Below the pieces are notes generated by a model. It was given only the letters and a program-made list of their open reading frames with translations. It ran no database searches and was not told the DNA's origin. A program made the translations under genes and the position numbers. A stretch of DNA of 64,000 nucleotides, from the NCBI GenBank assembly GCA_014444615.1, contig PVXE01000005.1, forward strand, positions 62,001 through 126,000, read 5' to 3'. Positions 8,705 through 16,269 of this stretch are shown piece after piece. The number at the start of each line of letters is the position of its first letter. Within the stretch, counting starts at the first letter, position 1. Origin of the DNA: Tagaea sp. CACIAM 22H2 (GTDB taxonomy: Bacteria; Pseudomonadota; Alphaproteobacteria; CACIAM-22H2).

Positions 8705-9964
8705 TCAATCCCGCACGCGTTCGATCGCAGCCCCGCAGCGCACGAGCTTGCGCGCGAGATCTTCGTAGCCGCGATCGAGATGGTAGACGCGATTGACGGT
8801 CGTGCGCCCTTCCGCGGCAAGGCCCGCGAGCACCAGCGACACCGACGCGCGCAGATCGGTCGCCATCACCGGTGCCCCGATCAGCTTGGGCCGGCCGCGT
8901 ACCACGGCGGTCGAGCCACGCAACGTGATATCGGCCCCCATGCGCGATAATTCGGGCACGTGCATGAAACGGTTTTCGAAGATGGTCTCGCGGATCGTCG
9001 ACGTGCCATCGGCGATCGCCATCAGCGCCATGAATTGCGCCTGCAGATCGGTCGGAAAACCCGGATAGGATTCCGTCGTTACGTCAATCGCCGAAATCTT
9101 GCCTTCGCGCGCGACCATCAGCCCGCGATCGGTCGGGAAGATCCGCACGCCCGCCGTTTCAAGGATCTGGGCGGGCGCGCCGAGATGTTCGAGCCTTGCA
9201 CCCGTCAGTTCGAGATGCCCGCCGGTGATCGCCGCGGCGATCGCATACGTCCCCGCCTCGATCCGATCGGGGATCGTGTGATGGCGTGCGGGGCGCCATG
9301 TCGTCGGCCCCAGGATCGAAATCCGATGCGTGCCCGCCCCGTCGATCCGCGCCCCCATCGCCGTGAGGCACGCGGCGAGATCGACGACTTCCGGCTCGCA
9401 CGCCGCGTTGACGATCTCGGTCTCACCTTTGGCATATGTCGCGGCCATCATCGCGGTCTCGGTAGCGCCAACCGACGGCGACGGCAGCAGCACGCGCCCG
9501 CCCATCAGGCCCGATGGGGCCGACGCGACGATCATGCCGCCGTCGACATCCGCCTGCGCGCCCAGCTGCGCCAGCACCTTCAAATGCAGATCGATGGGCC
9601 GTGCGCCGATCGCGCAACCGCCGGGCAGCGAGACATGCGCCTTGCCGAAGCGCGCAACCAGCGGCCCCAGCACCAGCACGGTCGCGCGCATCTTGCGGAC
9701 GACATCGTAGGGCGCTTCGACATGTTCGGCGGCGGCGGCGTCAAGCGTCGCCTCGTGCGCGCCCTTCGCCGCGATCTTCACGCCGTGCCGGCCGACGACC
9801 GACAGCATGTTGGTCACGTCCGCGACGGCGGGCAGATTGGTGAGCGTCAGGGGCTCCGGGCTCAGCAGCGATGCCGCGATCTGCGGCAAGGCGGCGTTCT
9901 TGGCGCCGGCGATCGCGACCGTGCCTTCCAGCCGCCGCCCGCCGTCGATCAACAGCCTGTCCAT
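8705..9964 (-). CDS. murA: UDP-N-acetylglucosamine 1-carboxyvinyltransferase
   Basis: This is a full-length (419-residue) MurA, the first committed step of peptidoglycan synthesis, which transfers enolpyruvate from PEP to UDP-GlcNAc. Active-site features are Lys22-Asn23 in AGAKNAALP, Cys117 in [11 protein letters not shown] (the fosfomycin-reactive cysteine), and [15 protein letters not shown]. It sits directly upstream of the sugar kinase gene with 1 nt between them, so recycling and new synthesis of wall precursors share a transcript. Whether this is the only murA cannot be told from the window. Confidence 0.95.
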   Translation of the reverse strand: MDRLLIDGGRRLEGTVAIAGAKNAALPQIAASLLSPEPLTLTNLPAVADVTNMLSVVGRHGVKIAAKGAHEATLDAAAAEHVEAPYDVVRKMRATVLVLGPLVARFGKAHVSLPGGCAIGARPIDLHLKVLAQLGAQADVDGGMIVASAPSGLMGGRVLLPSPSVGATETAMMAATYAKGETEIVNAACEPEVVDLAACLTAMGARIDGAGTHRISILGPTTWRPARHHTIPDRIEAGTYAIAAAITGGHLELTGARLEHLGAPAQILETAGVRIFPTDRGLMVAREGKISAIDVTTESYPGFPTDLQAQFMALMAIADGTSTIRETIFENRFMHVPELSRMGADITLRGSTAVVRGRPKLIGAPVMATDLRASVSLVLAGLAAEGRTTVNRVYHLDRGYEDLARKLVRCGAAIERVRD

Positions 9965-10003
9965 AAGCCCCGGTCCTTCGTCGCGCGCGAAATCATGACT
10001 GGG

Positions 10004-10032
10004 ACTAAGTGGCTTTAGACTGGTGTTGTCAA
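10004..10032 (-). promoter_or_regulatory. Candidate sigma-70 promoter for murA
   Basis: On the minus strand a perfect TTGACA (10032-10027) is separated by 17 bp from CTTAGT (10009-10004), about 40 bp before the murA start. The -35 is strong and the -10 is weak. Confidence 0.5.
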
Positions 10033-10057
10033 GCGCTGCCGAAGCGCGGACGGAAAA

Positions 10058-10939
10058 TCACGTTGCGACATCGCCGCGCAACAGCGCGCGCAATGCCGGA
10101 TTCGGGAAGCGGCGCGGCGCGGTGACCGCGTAGAAATTCTCCGTCAGACCGGGCAAACGCACGGCCTCGACCAGCGCCCCCGACGCGAGTTCGTCCTTGA
10201 CCGCGATCGGCGGCAAGACGGCGACCCCCACACCTTCGCGCGCGAGCAAACGCATCATCGCCATATCCTCGACCTCCGCCGCGACGCGCGGCACGACACC
10301 CAGGCGATCGGCCAGCGCATCGAACGCGGCGCGCACGCCGCTATCCACCGTGGGCAGAATGATCGGCTCGCGCGCCAGCAGCGCCGCCGCCGTCCGCACG
10401 CCGCGCACGCGCTTGCGCGTTCCCACCAACGCGACACGCTGATGCGCCAGCCGATGCGTGACCAGCCGCGCCGGATTGTCGCGCCCGGGCGGATGATTGA
10501 GCAGAACGACGTCGAGGTTGAGGGCGGCGAGTTCGCCAAGCAGTTCCGCTGCCCCGCCCGAGCGCAGCACGATCCGAACATCGCCGCGCGTCAGCGCCGG
10601 GCGCAGAAACCCGAGCTGGAAATTTCGCGACAACGTCGCCAGCGCCCCGACGCGCAATTCGGCCCGCGCGGCACCCGCCCCCGCCAATGCGGCCGCGACA
10701 TCTTCCCCCGCCGCGAAGATCGCGTCGGCGCCGTCCAACGCGATCCGGCCGGCCTCGGTCAAGCGAAGTGTGCGGCCCTTGCGTTCGAACAATTCGTGGC
10801 CGAAGCGCGCCTCCAGCGCGCGGATCTGCACCGACAGCGCGGACTGGGAAAGATTGAGCTTCGCCGCCGCGCGCGTGAGGTTGCCGTCATGCGCAACGGC
10901 GCGGAAATACATCAGATGCCTGAAATTGATCGCCGCCAT
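10058..10939 (-). CDS. LysR-family transcriptional regulator
   Basis: This 293-residue protein has an N-terminal winged HTH (residues 4-62; RHLMYFRAVAHDGNLTRAA, then LNLSQSALSVQIRALE) and a periplasmic-binding-like effector domain. It is divergent from the SbtA-like permease gene at 11036, the classic arrangement for a LysR regulator and its target. An inverted repeat immediately upstream (10941-10959) is the likely autoregulatory site. If the neighbour is a bicarbonate transporter, this could be a CbbR/CmpR-like regulator, but the sequence alone does not establish that. Confidence 0.9.
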   Translation of the reverse strand: MAAINFRHLMYFRAVAHDGNLTRAAAKLNLSQSALSVQIRALEARFGHELFERKGRTLRLTEAGRIALDGADAIFAAGEDVAAALAGAGAARAELRVGALATLSRNFQLGFLRPALTRGDVRIVLRSGGAAELLGELAALNLDVVLLNHPPGRDNPARLVTHRLAHQRVALVGTRKRVRGVRTAAALLAREPIILPTVDSGVRAAFDALADRLGVVPRVAAEVEDMAMMRLLAREGVGVAVLPPIAVKDELASGALVEAVRLPGLTENFYAVTAPRRFPNPALRALLRGDVAT

Positions 10940-10940
10940 T

Positions 10941-10959
10941 CGTTCTATTTTATAGAACG
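10941..10959. promoter_or_regulatory. Inverted repeat in LysR/permease intergenic region (LysR box)
   Basis: CGTTCTAT-TTT-ATAGAACG is a perfect 8-bp inverted repeat. It contains the T-N11-A pattern expected for LysR proteins and abuts the lysR start codon. It probably binds the regulator for autorepression and activation of the divergent permease. Confidence 0.65.
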
Positions 10960-11035
10960 ATATCGCTTAAACAATGTCTTTTATGTTCTTCCGGCCCGCT
11001 GGTATCGAGCGCCATCCAATCAACGGAGCCATATC

Positions 11036-12010
11036 ATGCCCGGTCTCGATCTACTGGCGGCCAATCTCCTCTCCCCCATCGTCATGGCTTTCGCGCTCGG
11101 TGCGATCGCCGGATTTTTGAGATCCGAGCTCGAGTTGCCGGATGCGGTGCTTAAACTCATTTCGATCTATCTGCTGCTGTCGATCGGCCTGAGCGGCGGG
11201 CGGGAGCTCGCGCAGGTCAGTCTCGCCGATGTCTCCGCGTTGTTCGCCGCGGCGGCGGCGCTGACCGTCGCCATTCCGGTCGCGACCTATCTCGTTCTGC
11301 GCCGTATCGGCGGCTTCGACGTGCCGAACGCCGCCGCCGTCGCGGCGCATTACGGCTCGGTCTCCTCCGTCACGTTTTTCGCGGCCTTGTCCTTCGCGCG
11401 GGCAATGGACCGGCCCAGCGAAGGCTACCTGACCGCCGTGGTTGCGTTGATGGAGTTCGCTGTGATTATCTCGCTCGCCATCGCGCGCTGGGGAAAAAGC
11501 CGCACCAGCGGCACGTTCCGGCTCGGCGACATGATGCTCGATACGTTGCGCGGGCGCGGCATCCTGCTTCTGACGGGCGGCATGACGATCGGCTATGTCG
11601 CGTCGGATGCCGACTGGCAGCGCATATCGCCGTTCTACGAGCATTTGTTCCGCGGCTTCCTGATGCTGTTCTTGCTGGAAATGGGCATGACGGCTGCGCG
11701 CCAGATCCGCCAGTTTGCACAAGTCGGAATCTTCATGACCGGATTCGCGATCGCCGCGCCGCTCGTCTTTGGCGCCGTCGGTCTTCTCACCGGTTGGGCG
11801 CTCGGCCTCTCCCAAGGCGGCGCATTCGTATTGGGGGCCATCTGCGCGAGCGCCTCCTATATCGACGCGCCCGCCGCGTGCCGCGCGTCGCTGCCCGAGG
11901 CGAGCCCCGGCATCTATCTCACCGCGTCGCTGGGCGTCACGTTCCCGTTCAATCTGACGGTCAATCTGCCGTTGCTCTTCGGCGCAAGCGGCTGGCTTTA
12001 CTCGCAATAG
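11036..12010 (+). CDS. SbtA-like sodium-dependent bicarbonate transport family permease
   Basis: This 324-residue integral membrane protein has about ten hydrophobic segments. It resembles the SbtA/DUF897 family: the start LLAANLLSPIVMAFALGAIAGFL, then LPDAVLKLISIYLLLSIGLSGG, AAHYGSVSSVTFFAAL and the C-terminal ASASYIDAPAACR segment. Family members import bicarbonate with sodium in cyanobacteria, but many proteobacterial homologues are uncharacterised. GGAG precedes the ATG by about 8 nt. The divergent LysR gene presumably controls it. No RuBisCO or carboxysome genes are present here, so bicarbonate supply is a hypothesis. Confidence 0.78.
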   Translation: MPGLDLLAANLLSPIVMAFALGAIAGFLRSELELPDAVLKLISIYLLLSIGLSGGRELAQVSLADVSALFAAAAALTVAIPVATYLVLRRIGGFDVPNAAAVAAHYGSVSSVTFFAALSFARAMDRPSEGYLTAVVALMEFAVIISLAIARWGKSRTSGTFRLGDMMLDTLRGRGILLLTGGMTIGYVASDADWQRISPFYEHLFRGFLMLFLLEMGMTAARQIRQFAQVGIFMTGFAIAAPLVFGAVGLLTGWALGLSQGGAFVLGAICASASYIDAPAACRASLPEASPGIYLTASLGVTFPFNLTVNLPLLFGASGWLYSQ

Positions 12011-12024
12011 ATCGGGCGTGCCGC

Positions 12025-13008
12025 TCAGCCGCGCCGGACGGCGCTGATCCGTTTATGCATATACTCGCCTGCGAGGATCGGCGCATGACGCGGATTTTCT
12101 CCTAGCGACACCGTGCCGGGCAATGCCGCGACGGGCGCGTCGAAATTCGGATGGCAGAAATAGCCGAGCGACAGCCGCGCGCGCTTCGCCGCGTCGCCCG
12201 TCGGGTTCTGCACGCGATGGACGGTGCTGACCCAGCGGTCGTTCGTCCATTGCTGCATCAGATCGCCGATATTGATGACATAGGCATCCGCCGGCGGATC
12301 GACGGGCACGAACGCGCCATCGGGCGTTTGCACTTCCAAACCCATGCCGCCTTCTTCCGGCGGCAGCAGCACGGTCAAGCTGCCGAAATCCGAATGCGCG
12401 CCGGCGCGGAGTTGGCCTTCGACCGGCGGCTTGTCCAACGCGGGATAATGCAGCGCGTGGAACGCGGCGAAGTGGTTGTCGATCTTGTCGTTGAAGAAAC
12501 CGATCGGCAGGTTCAACGCGGCGGCGAAGCAGCGCATGATCTCGCCGGATAACCGCTCCATCTCGCGGAAATACGCGGTGAAGACGAGCTTCAATCCCTC
12601 GGGCTTCGCGGGCCAAATATTCGGTTTGTAGAACGGCGCGGCATTCACGAACTGCGCGTATTCGATGCCCGTGACTTCGGGGCGGCCGAAGCTGAGCAGC
12701 GTGCGGAAATCGGGGGGTGTTTCCACGCCGCGCGAGCGCGCCAGCGTGTTGGTCTCGGGCGGGGTATAGCCGCGCAGCATCGTGCCCTTGGGCGGCCGCA
12801 GCTTTTCCTTCTCCGCTTCCGGCAGCGCGAAGAATTCCCATGACAGGCGGCGCACTTCGGCGATCAGATCGGCCGGCACGCCATGGCCGCGAATGACCAG
12901 AAAGCCGATCTTACGGCAGGCTTCGTCGATCGTGCGGCCCAACGCGGCGATCGCAACTGCATCGCCCGAGCGGATCGGCGAGATGTCGACGACAGGGACG
13001 GCGCTCAT
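12025..13008 (-). CDS. 2-oxoglutarate/Fe(II)-dependent dioxygenase (isopenicillin N synthase family)
   Basis: This 327-residue DIOX_N/2OG-FeII_Oxy protein has an N-terminal PVVDIS strand and GFLVIRGHGVP. The Fe(II) facial triad is His205 and Asp207 (GAHSDFGSLTVL) plus His264 (STVHRV), with the 2-oxoglutarate clamp Arg278-Leu-Ser280. The start overlaps the stop of the upstream ring-opening amidohydrolase by 4 nt, so the two form an operon. Members of this family include fungal thymine 7-hydroxylase and xanthine dioxygenase. Hydroxylation of a pyrimidine- or purine-like ring before or after ring opening is a reasonable guess from context. Substrate is unknown. Confidence 0.87.
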   Translation of the reverse strand: MSAVPVVDISPIRSGDAVAIAALGRTIDEACRKIGFLVIRGHGVPADLIAEVRRLSWEFFALPEAEKEKLRPPKGTMLRGYTPPETNTLARSRGVETPPDFRTLLSFGRPEVTGIEYAQFVNAAPFYKPNIWPAKPEGLKLVFTAYFREMERLSGEIMRCFAAALNLPIGFFNDKIDNHFAAFHALHYPALDKPPVEGQLRAGAHSDFGSLTVLLPPEEGGMGLEVQTPDGAFVPVDPPADAYVINIGDLMQQWTNDRWVSTVHRVQNPTGDAAKRARLSLGYFCHPNFDAPVAALPGTVSLGENPRHAPILAGEYMHKRISAVRRG

Positions 13009-14027
13009 GCTTTGCTTCCTTCCGCTTTCACTTGCGCCACGAACGAAGCGAATCCGCCATCGTCCGGCCCCTGGGCTTCGGCCCCGCCCGAGACGAGCAC
13101 GGCGCCGTGGCCGATCGTCGAGCCGATCATCGCGCCATAGGCCGCGCGCGCGTGGCGATGCATGGCGATATCGTTGTCGAGATTCATCGCGTGCGGCATG
13201 CCCCGGATGGTGCCGTTCGCGGGCGCGTCGCCCTTGGAAATTGCGGCGATCAAACGCTTCGACTGATCCGGCGGCAGTTGCGGCGACGCCGCGAAGCCGA
13301 ACTTCGCCAAAGCCGCCGCGACCGACGGTGAGTCGAACGGATCGGCGAGCACGGCGTGGGAAACCGCATAGGCGGGATCGCCGCCCGCCCCGTTCGCCAG
13401 CACGAAAATCTGCTGGCCGGGCCCGTCATGGCGCGCGACGACGAAGGCGCGGCTTGCGAATGTCGCATCCTTCCCGTCCAGCACTTGCGCGACACCGAGG
13501 GCTGCGTGCTTGCGCACGGCGGGATCGGCGGCCGGGTCTTCGAAATTCGAGGGTGCCCGCACGATCACCAGCCCGACATCTTCCGCACGCCAATTCGATG
13601 CCGCCATCAGATCGGCGAGCTGGCGCGCGGTCGCCTCGCGATGCTTGGCCGTGCCGTGATCGGTGGCGGCGATCTCGATGCGCGACACACCCGCAAGCAA
13701 GCCGCGTTCGCCTGACGCTTTGCTTTTTGCCCAGACGACAAGATGGGGCGACACCGGCCCTTCCGATCCGCCGGAGACGAGGATCGGCACTTGTTCGGCG
13801 ATCGCTTGCTCGTTCACTCCCAAACGCGTGGCGAGCATCGTGCGCAACAAAAGGTCGATCCATGGCTTGGTGAAGTCATTGCGCAGACCGTTGCCGCGCG
13901 TTTTACACCACAGCCCGACGATGTCGGCGGGATCGACCGTTCCGCCATCCAGAATTTCGGCGAAGCCCGCGAGATCGTCGGGGGCACGCATGGGCAGGCG
14001 AATCGGGCGTATCGCGGTCGTTTTCAT
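13005..14027 (-). CDS. Ring-opening amidohydrolase (cyanuric acid hydrolase/barbiturase family)
   Basis: This 340-residue enzyme of the AtzD/barbiturase family opens cyanuric acid or barbituric acid rings. Family members have three related domains, each supplying a Ser-Lys pair. Visible here are Lys42 in WCKTRGNG, Ser85 in LVSGGSEGPVSPH, the DNDIAMHRHARAAYGAMIGS segment and a last serine in LVSGGAEAQGP. The ATG at 14027 is preferred; a GTG at 14036 is possible. It leads an operon with the 2OG dioxygenase and is divergent from the GntR/FCD gene, with an operator-like palindrome between them. Which ring it opens is not evident. Confidence 0.85.
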   Translation of the reverse strand: MKTTAIRPIRLPMRAPDDLAGFAEILDGGTVDPADIVGLWCKTRGNGLRNDFTKPWIDLLLRTMLATRLGVNEQAIAEQVPILVSGGSEGPVSPHLVVWAKSKASGERGLLAGVSRIEIAATDHGTAKHREATARQLADLMAASNWRAEDVGLVIVRAPSNFEDPAADPAVRKHAALGVAQVLDGKDATFASRAFVVARHDGPGQQIFVLANGAGGDPAYAVSHAVLADPFDSPSVAAALAKFGFAASPQLPPDQSKRLIAAISKGDAPANGTIRGMPHAMNLDNDIAMHRHARAAYGAMIGSTIGHGAVLVSGGAEAQGPDDGGFASFVAQVKAEGSKA

Positions 14028-14054
14028 ACTTCCCACTTTGCTGACGAATTAATC

Positions 14055-14068
14055 ATTTTGTCGACAAT
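14055..14068. promoter_or_regulatory. Shared palindromic operator, copy 1 (probable GntR/FCD site)
   Basis: ATTTTGTCGACAAT contains the perfect palindrome TTGTCGACAA (14058-14067). It lies between the divergent starts of the ring-opening amidohydrolase and the gntR gene. The identical 14-mer recurs at 16190-16203 in the other divergent promoter region of this island. Confidence 0.72.
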
Positions 14069-14124
14069 AAAGCCCAAAGATTGACCATTAGGGTAAATTG
14101 CCGTGAATGTGCTAAAGGGCGGAT

Positions 14125-14823
14125 ATGCCTGCCGACACGCTCGCCCCGCGCCCGCTGCAAGCCGCCCTGGTCTCCGCCAAGATCGTCGATGCGGTTTTGG
14201 AGGCGATCGCGCATGGGCGTTTGACCGCCGGCACGCGCCTGCGCGAAGAGGAAATCGCCGGGATTTTCGGCGCGAGCCGGGCGGCCGTGCGCGAGGCGTT
14301 GAAAGCGCTGGCCGAGCGCGGCGTGGCGGTGTTGCAGCCCAATCGTGGTGCCCGCGTCGCGTCGCCCACCGAGGACGAAGTGACGCAAACCTACGCCGCG
14401 CGCGCGCTGATCGAGGGGGCGATGGCGGCCGATCTCGCCCAGCACATCACCGCCGCTGATATCCGCAAACTGCGCGAACATATTGGCGCGCAGCGGCGCA
14501 CCAACGACAGCGGCGAGCGGCGCGAACATCTGCGCCTGATGGGCGATTTCCACACGCTGCTCGCCACGCTGCACGGCAATCCGGTCGTCACCGAAACGCT
14601 GGAGCGTCTGGTCGCGCGCACCAGCTTCATGACCGCGCTGTTCCCGCCGCAAACCCAGATCTGCGCGATCGACGATCACGTCGCGATGGTCGATGCACTC
14701 GCCAAGGGCGACGGCGCGCTGGCCCAGCGTTTGGCGTCCAAGCACATGATGGACAATCGGGCACGCCTGCGCGCGGGCGCTGCGGCGCCGACGGCCGATC
14801 TGCGCGCGGCGCTGCTGCCTTAG
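14125..14823 (+). CDS. GntR-family transcriptional regulator, FCD subfamily
   Basis: This 232-residue protein has a winged HTH at about residues 20-85 (TRLREEEIAGIFGASRAAVR, then the ALAERGVAVLQPNRGARVA wing). An all-helical FCD ligand domain follows at about 90-220, with metal-site histidines in DFHTLL, DDHVAMVDAL and ASKHMMDN. It is the obvious candidate to bind the TTGTCGACAA palindromes at 14058 and 16193 and so control both halves of the catabolic island. Its stop and that of the convergent amidohydrolase gene are 1 nt apart. Confidence 0.9.
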   Translation: MPADTLAPRPLQAALVSAKIVDAVLEAIAHGRLTAGTRLREEEIAGIFGASRAAVREALKALAERGVAVLQPNRGARVASPTEDEVTQTYAARALIEGAMAADLAQHITAADIRKLREHIGAQRRTNDSGERREHLRLMGDFHTLLATLHGNPVVTETLERLVARTSFMTALFPPQTQICAIDDHVAMVDALAKGDGALAQRLASKHMMDNRARLRAGAAAPTADLRAALLP

Positions 14824-14824
14824 T

Positions 14825-16156
14825 TCACACATCTTCCGCGGCCCGCGCCCACAAGCCTTCGGCGGCCTTTTGCGCGGCCGCGCGCACGGCGTTCGTACCG
14901 GCAAACAACGCTTCCCCGTCGCGCACCACTTGGCGGCCGGCGACCCACACATGCTGTACGTCGCGCCCGTTGGCGTCGTGGACCAGCGTGCCCAGCGGGT
15001 CGAGCAGCGGTGTGAGATGCGCGCGGCGAAAATCCCACGCGACGATATCGGCGGCATAGCCCGGCGCCAAACGGCCGAGCCACGCATCCACACCCAGCGC
15101 CCTGGCGCCGTTGCTGGTCGCCATTTCGAAGGCATCTTCGGGCTGCCAATCTTCGGCGACACGGCCCAAATGCACGCGCGCATTCGCCAAGCCCCAGCGC
15201 ATCTGCTCGGCCATATCCTGCGTCAGATTATCAGTGCCCAGCGCGATATTGGCGCCGGCCGCGCGCAAATTCGGCGTATGCGCGACCGCGCCCCCCGTGG
15301 CGTTGCCCTTGGGCACATGCGCGACCGTGGCACCCGCCGCGCCGAAACGCTTCACGTCGTCTGCGGTCATGTGAATGCAATGCGCGGCGATCAAATCTTC
15401 GTTGAGCAAGCCCACACGCTCCAGCAATTGCGTGGGCGTGCAGCCATCGCGTTTCTGGATCTGCGCGTTTTCGAGCTTTGACTGCGACAGATGCGTCGAG
15501 ACCTTCAAACCGTTGGCGCGCGCGAACTCACCCGCCCGGCGCAATAGATCGGCCGAGCACGTATCGGGCGCATGCGGAATCGCGATGGTACGCGCACGGC
15601 CGCCATAGGCGCCGTTGAAGTCGCGGGTGAGTTTTTCGAGCTCGCCCAAGCGCAGACGCCCGATCTCGTCCTTGTGTTCCCAATCGGAGAGATGGACGCG
15701 CGAGAAATCGACGTCGTGCAAACGTCCGCACGCCCAAACGCGCATGCCGAGATCGCACATCGCCGGCAGCGTCAAATCGCCGTGTACGTAGCTGTCGACC
15801 ATCGCGGTCGATCCGGCGAGCAGCGCTTCCAACGCGCCCAGCCGCGCCAAGGCGACGGATTCCTCGGGCCCGATCTCGTGCCCATGCGGCACGCCGCGCG
15901 TATACGCGGGCGCAAAGCCCATATCGATGGCAATGCCGCGCATCAGGCTGAGGATCGCGTGCGTATGGATATTGACGAAGCCCGGCGTCAGAACGCGGCC
16001 CGCCAGGCTTTCGATCCGCCCGTCGAAGGCCGGCAGCGTCGCCATCGGCCCCAGATCGACGATTTTCTCGCCGCTTAACGCCAGCCAGCCGCGCGCAATG
16101 GGGGCCGCCCCCGGGCTTACAATTGTCGCATCGGTCAAGATCAGGTCGGGTTTCAC
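14825..16156 (-). CDS. Metal-dependent amidohydrolase (TrzA/AtzA/SsnA-type deaminase or chlorohydrolase family)
   Basis: This 443-residue subtype-III amidohydrolase has metal ligands His64 and His66 (NIHTHAIL), His222 (STHLSQS), His259/His262 (AAHCIHMT) and Asp309 (LGTDNLTQDM). The Glu usually found in the fourth-strand HxxE motif of deaminases is Gln here (HLSQ), so chemistry may differ. The GTG at 16156 is chosen as start because GGAGAG lies 5-6 nt upstream and the beta-sandwich domain begins there. It is divergent from the ABC transporter operon with the shared palindrome between. Relatives deaminate or dechlorinate s-triazines and purine or pyrimidine bases. Confidence 0.82.
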   Translation of the reverse strand: MKPDLILTDATIVSPGAAPIARGWLALSGEKIVDLGPMATLPAFDGRIESLAGRVLTPGFVNIHTHAILSLMRGIAIDMGFAPAYTRGVPHGHEIGPEESVALARLGALEALLAGSTAMVDSYVHGDLTLPAMCDLGMRVWACGRLHDVDFSRVHLSDWEHKDEIGRLRLGELEKLTRDFNGAYGGRARTIAIPHAPDTCSADLLRRAGEFARANGLKVSTHLSQSKLENAQIQKRDGCTPTQLLERVGLLNEDLIAAHCIHMTADDVKRFGAAGATVAHVPKGNATGGAVAHTPNLRAAGANIALGTDNLTQDMAEQMRWGLANARVHLGRVAEDWQPEDAFEMATSNGARALGVDAWLGRLAPGYAADIVAWDFRRAHLTPLLDPLGTLVHDANGRDVQHVWVAGRQVVRDGEALFAGTNAVRAAAQKAAEGLWARAAEDV

Positions 16157-16189
16157 CGCGTCTCTCCGCTTGGCATACCGCGTGCAAGG

Positions 16190-16203
16190 ATTTTGTCGAC
16201 AAT
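16190..16203. promoter_or_regulatory. Shared palindromic operator, copy 2 (probable GntR/FCD site)
   Basis: ATTTTGTCGACAAT is identical to the sequence at 14055-14068. A further imperfect copy of one arm (TTTTGTCGGC on the minus strand, 16215-16224) and the repeat ATGCA-GTT-TGCAT (16202-16214) lie beside it. It sits between the amidohydrolase start (16156) and the ABC binding-protein start (16270), so one regulator could control both. Confidence 0.72.
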
Positions 16204-16269
16204 GCAGTTTGCATGCCGACAAAACGCTTGGCGGCATCCTTTCGAGCGACCCCCAACCGGGAGATCCCG

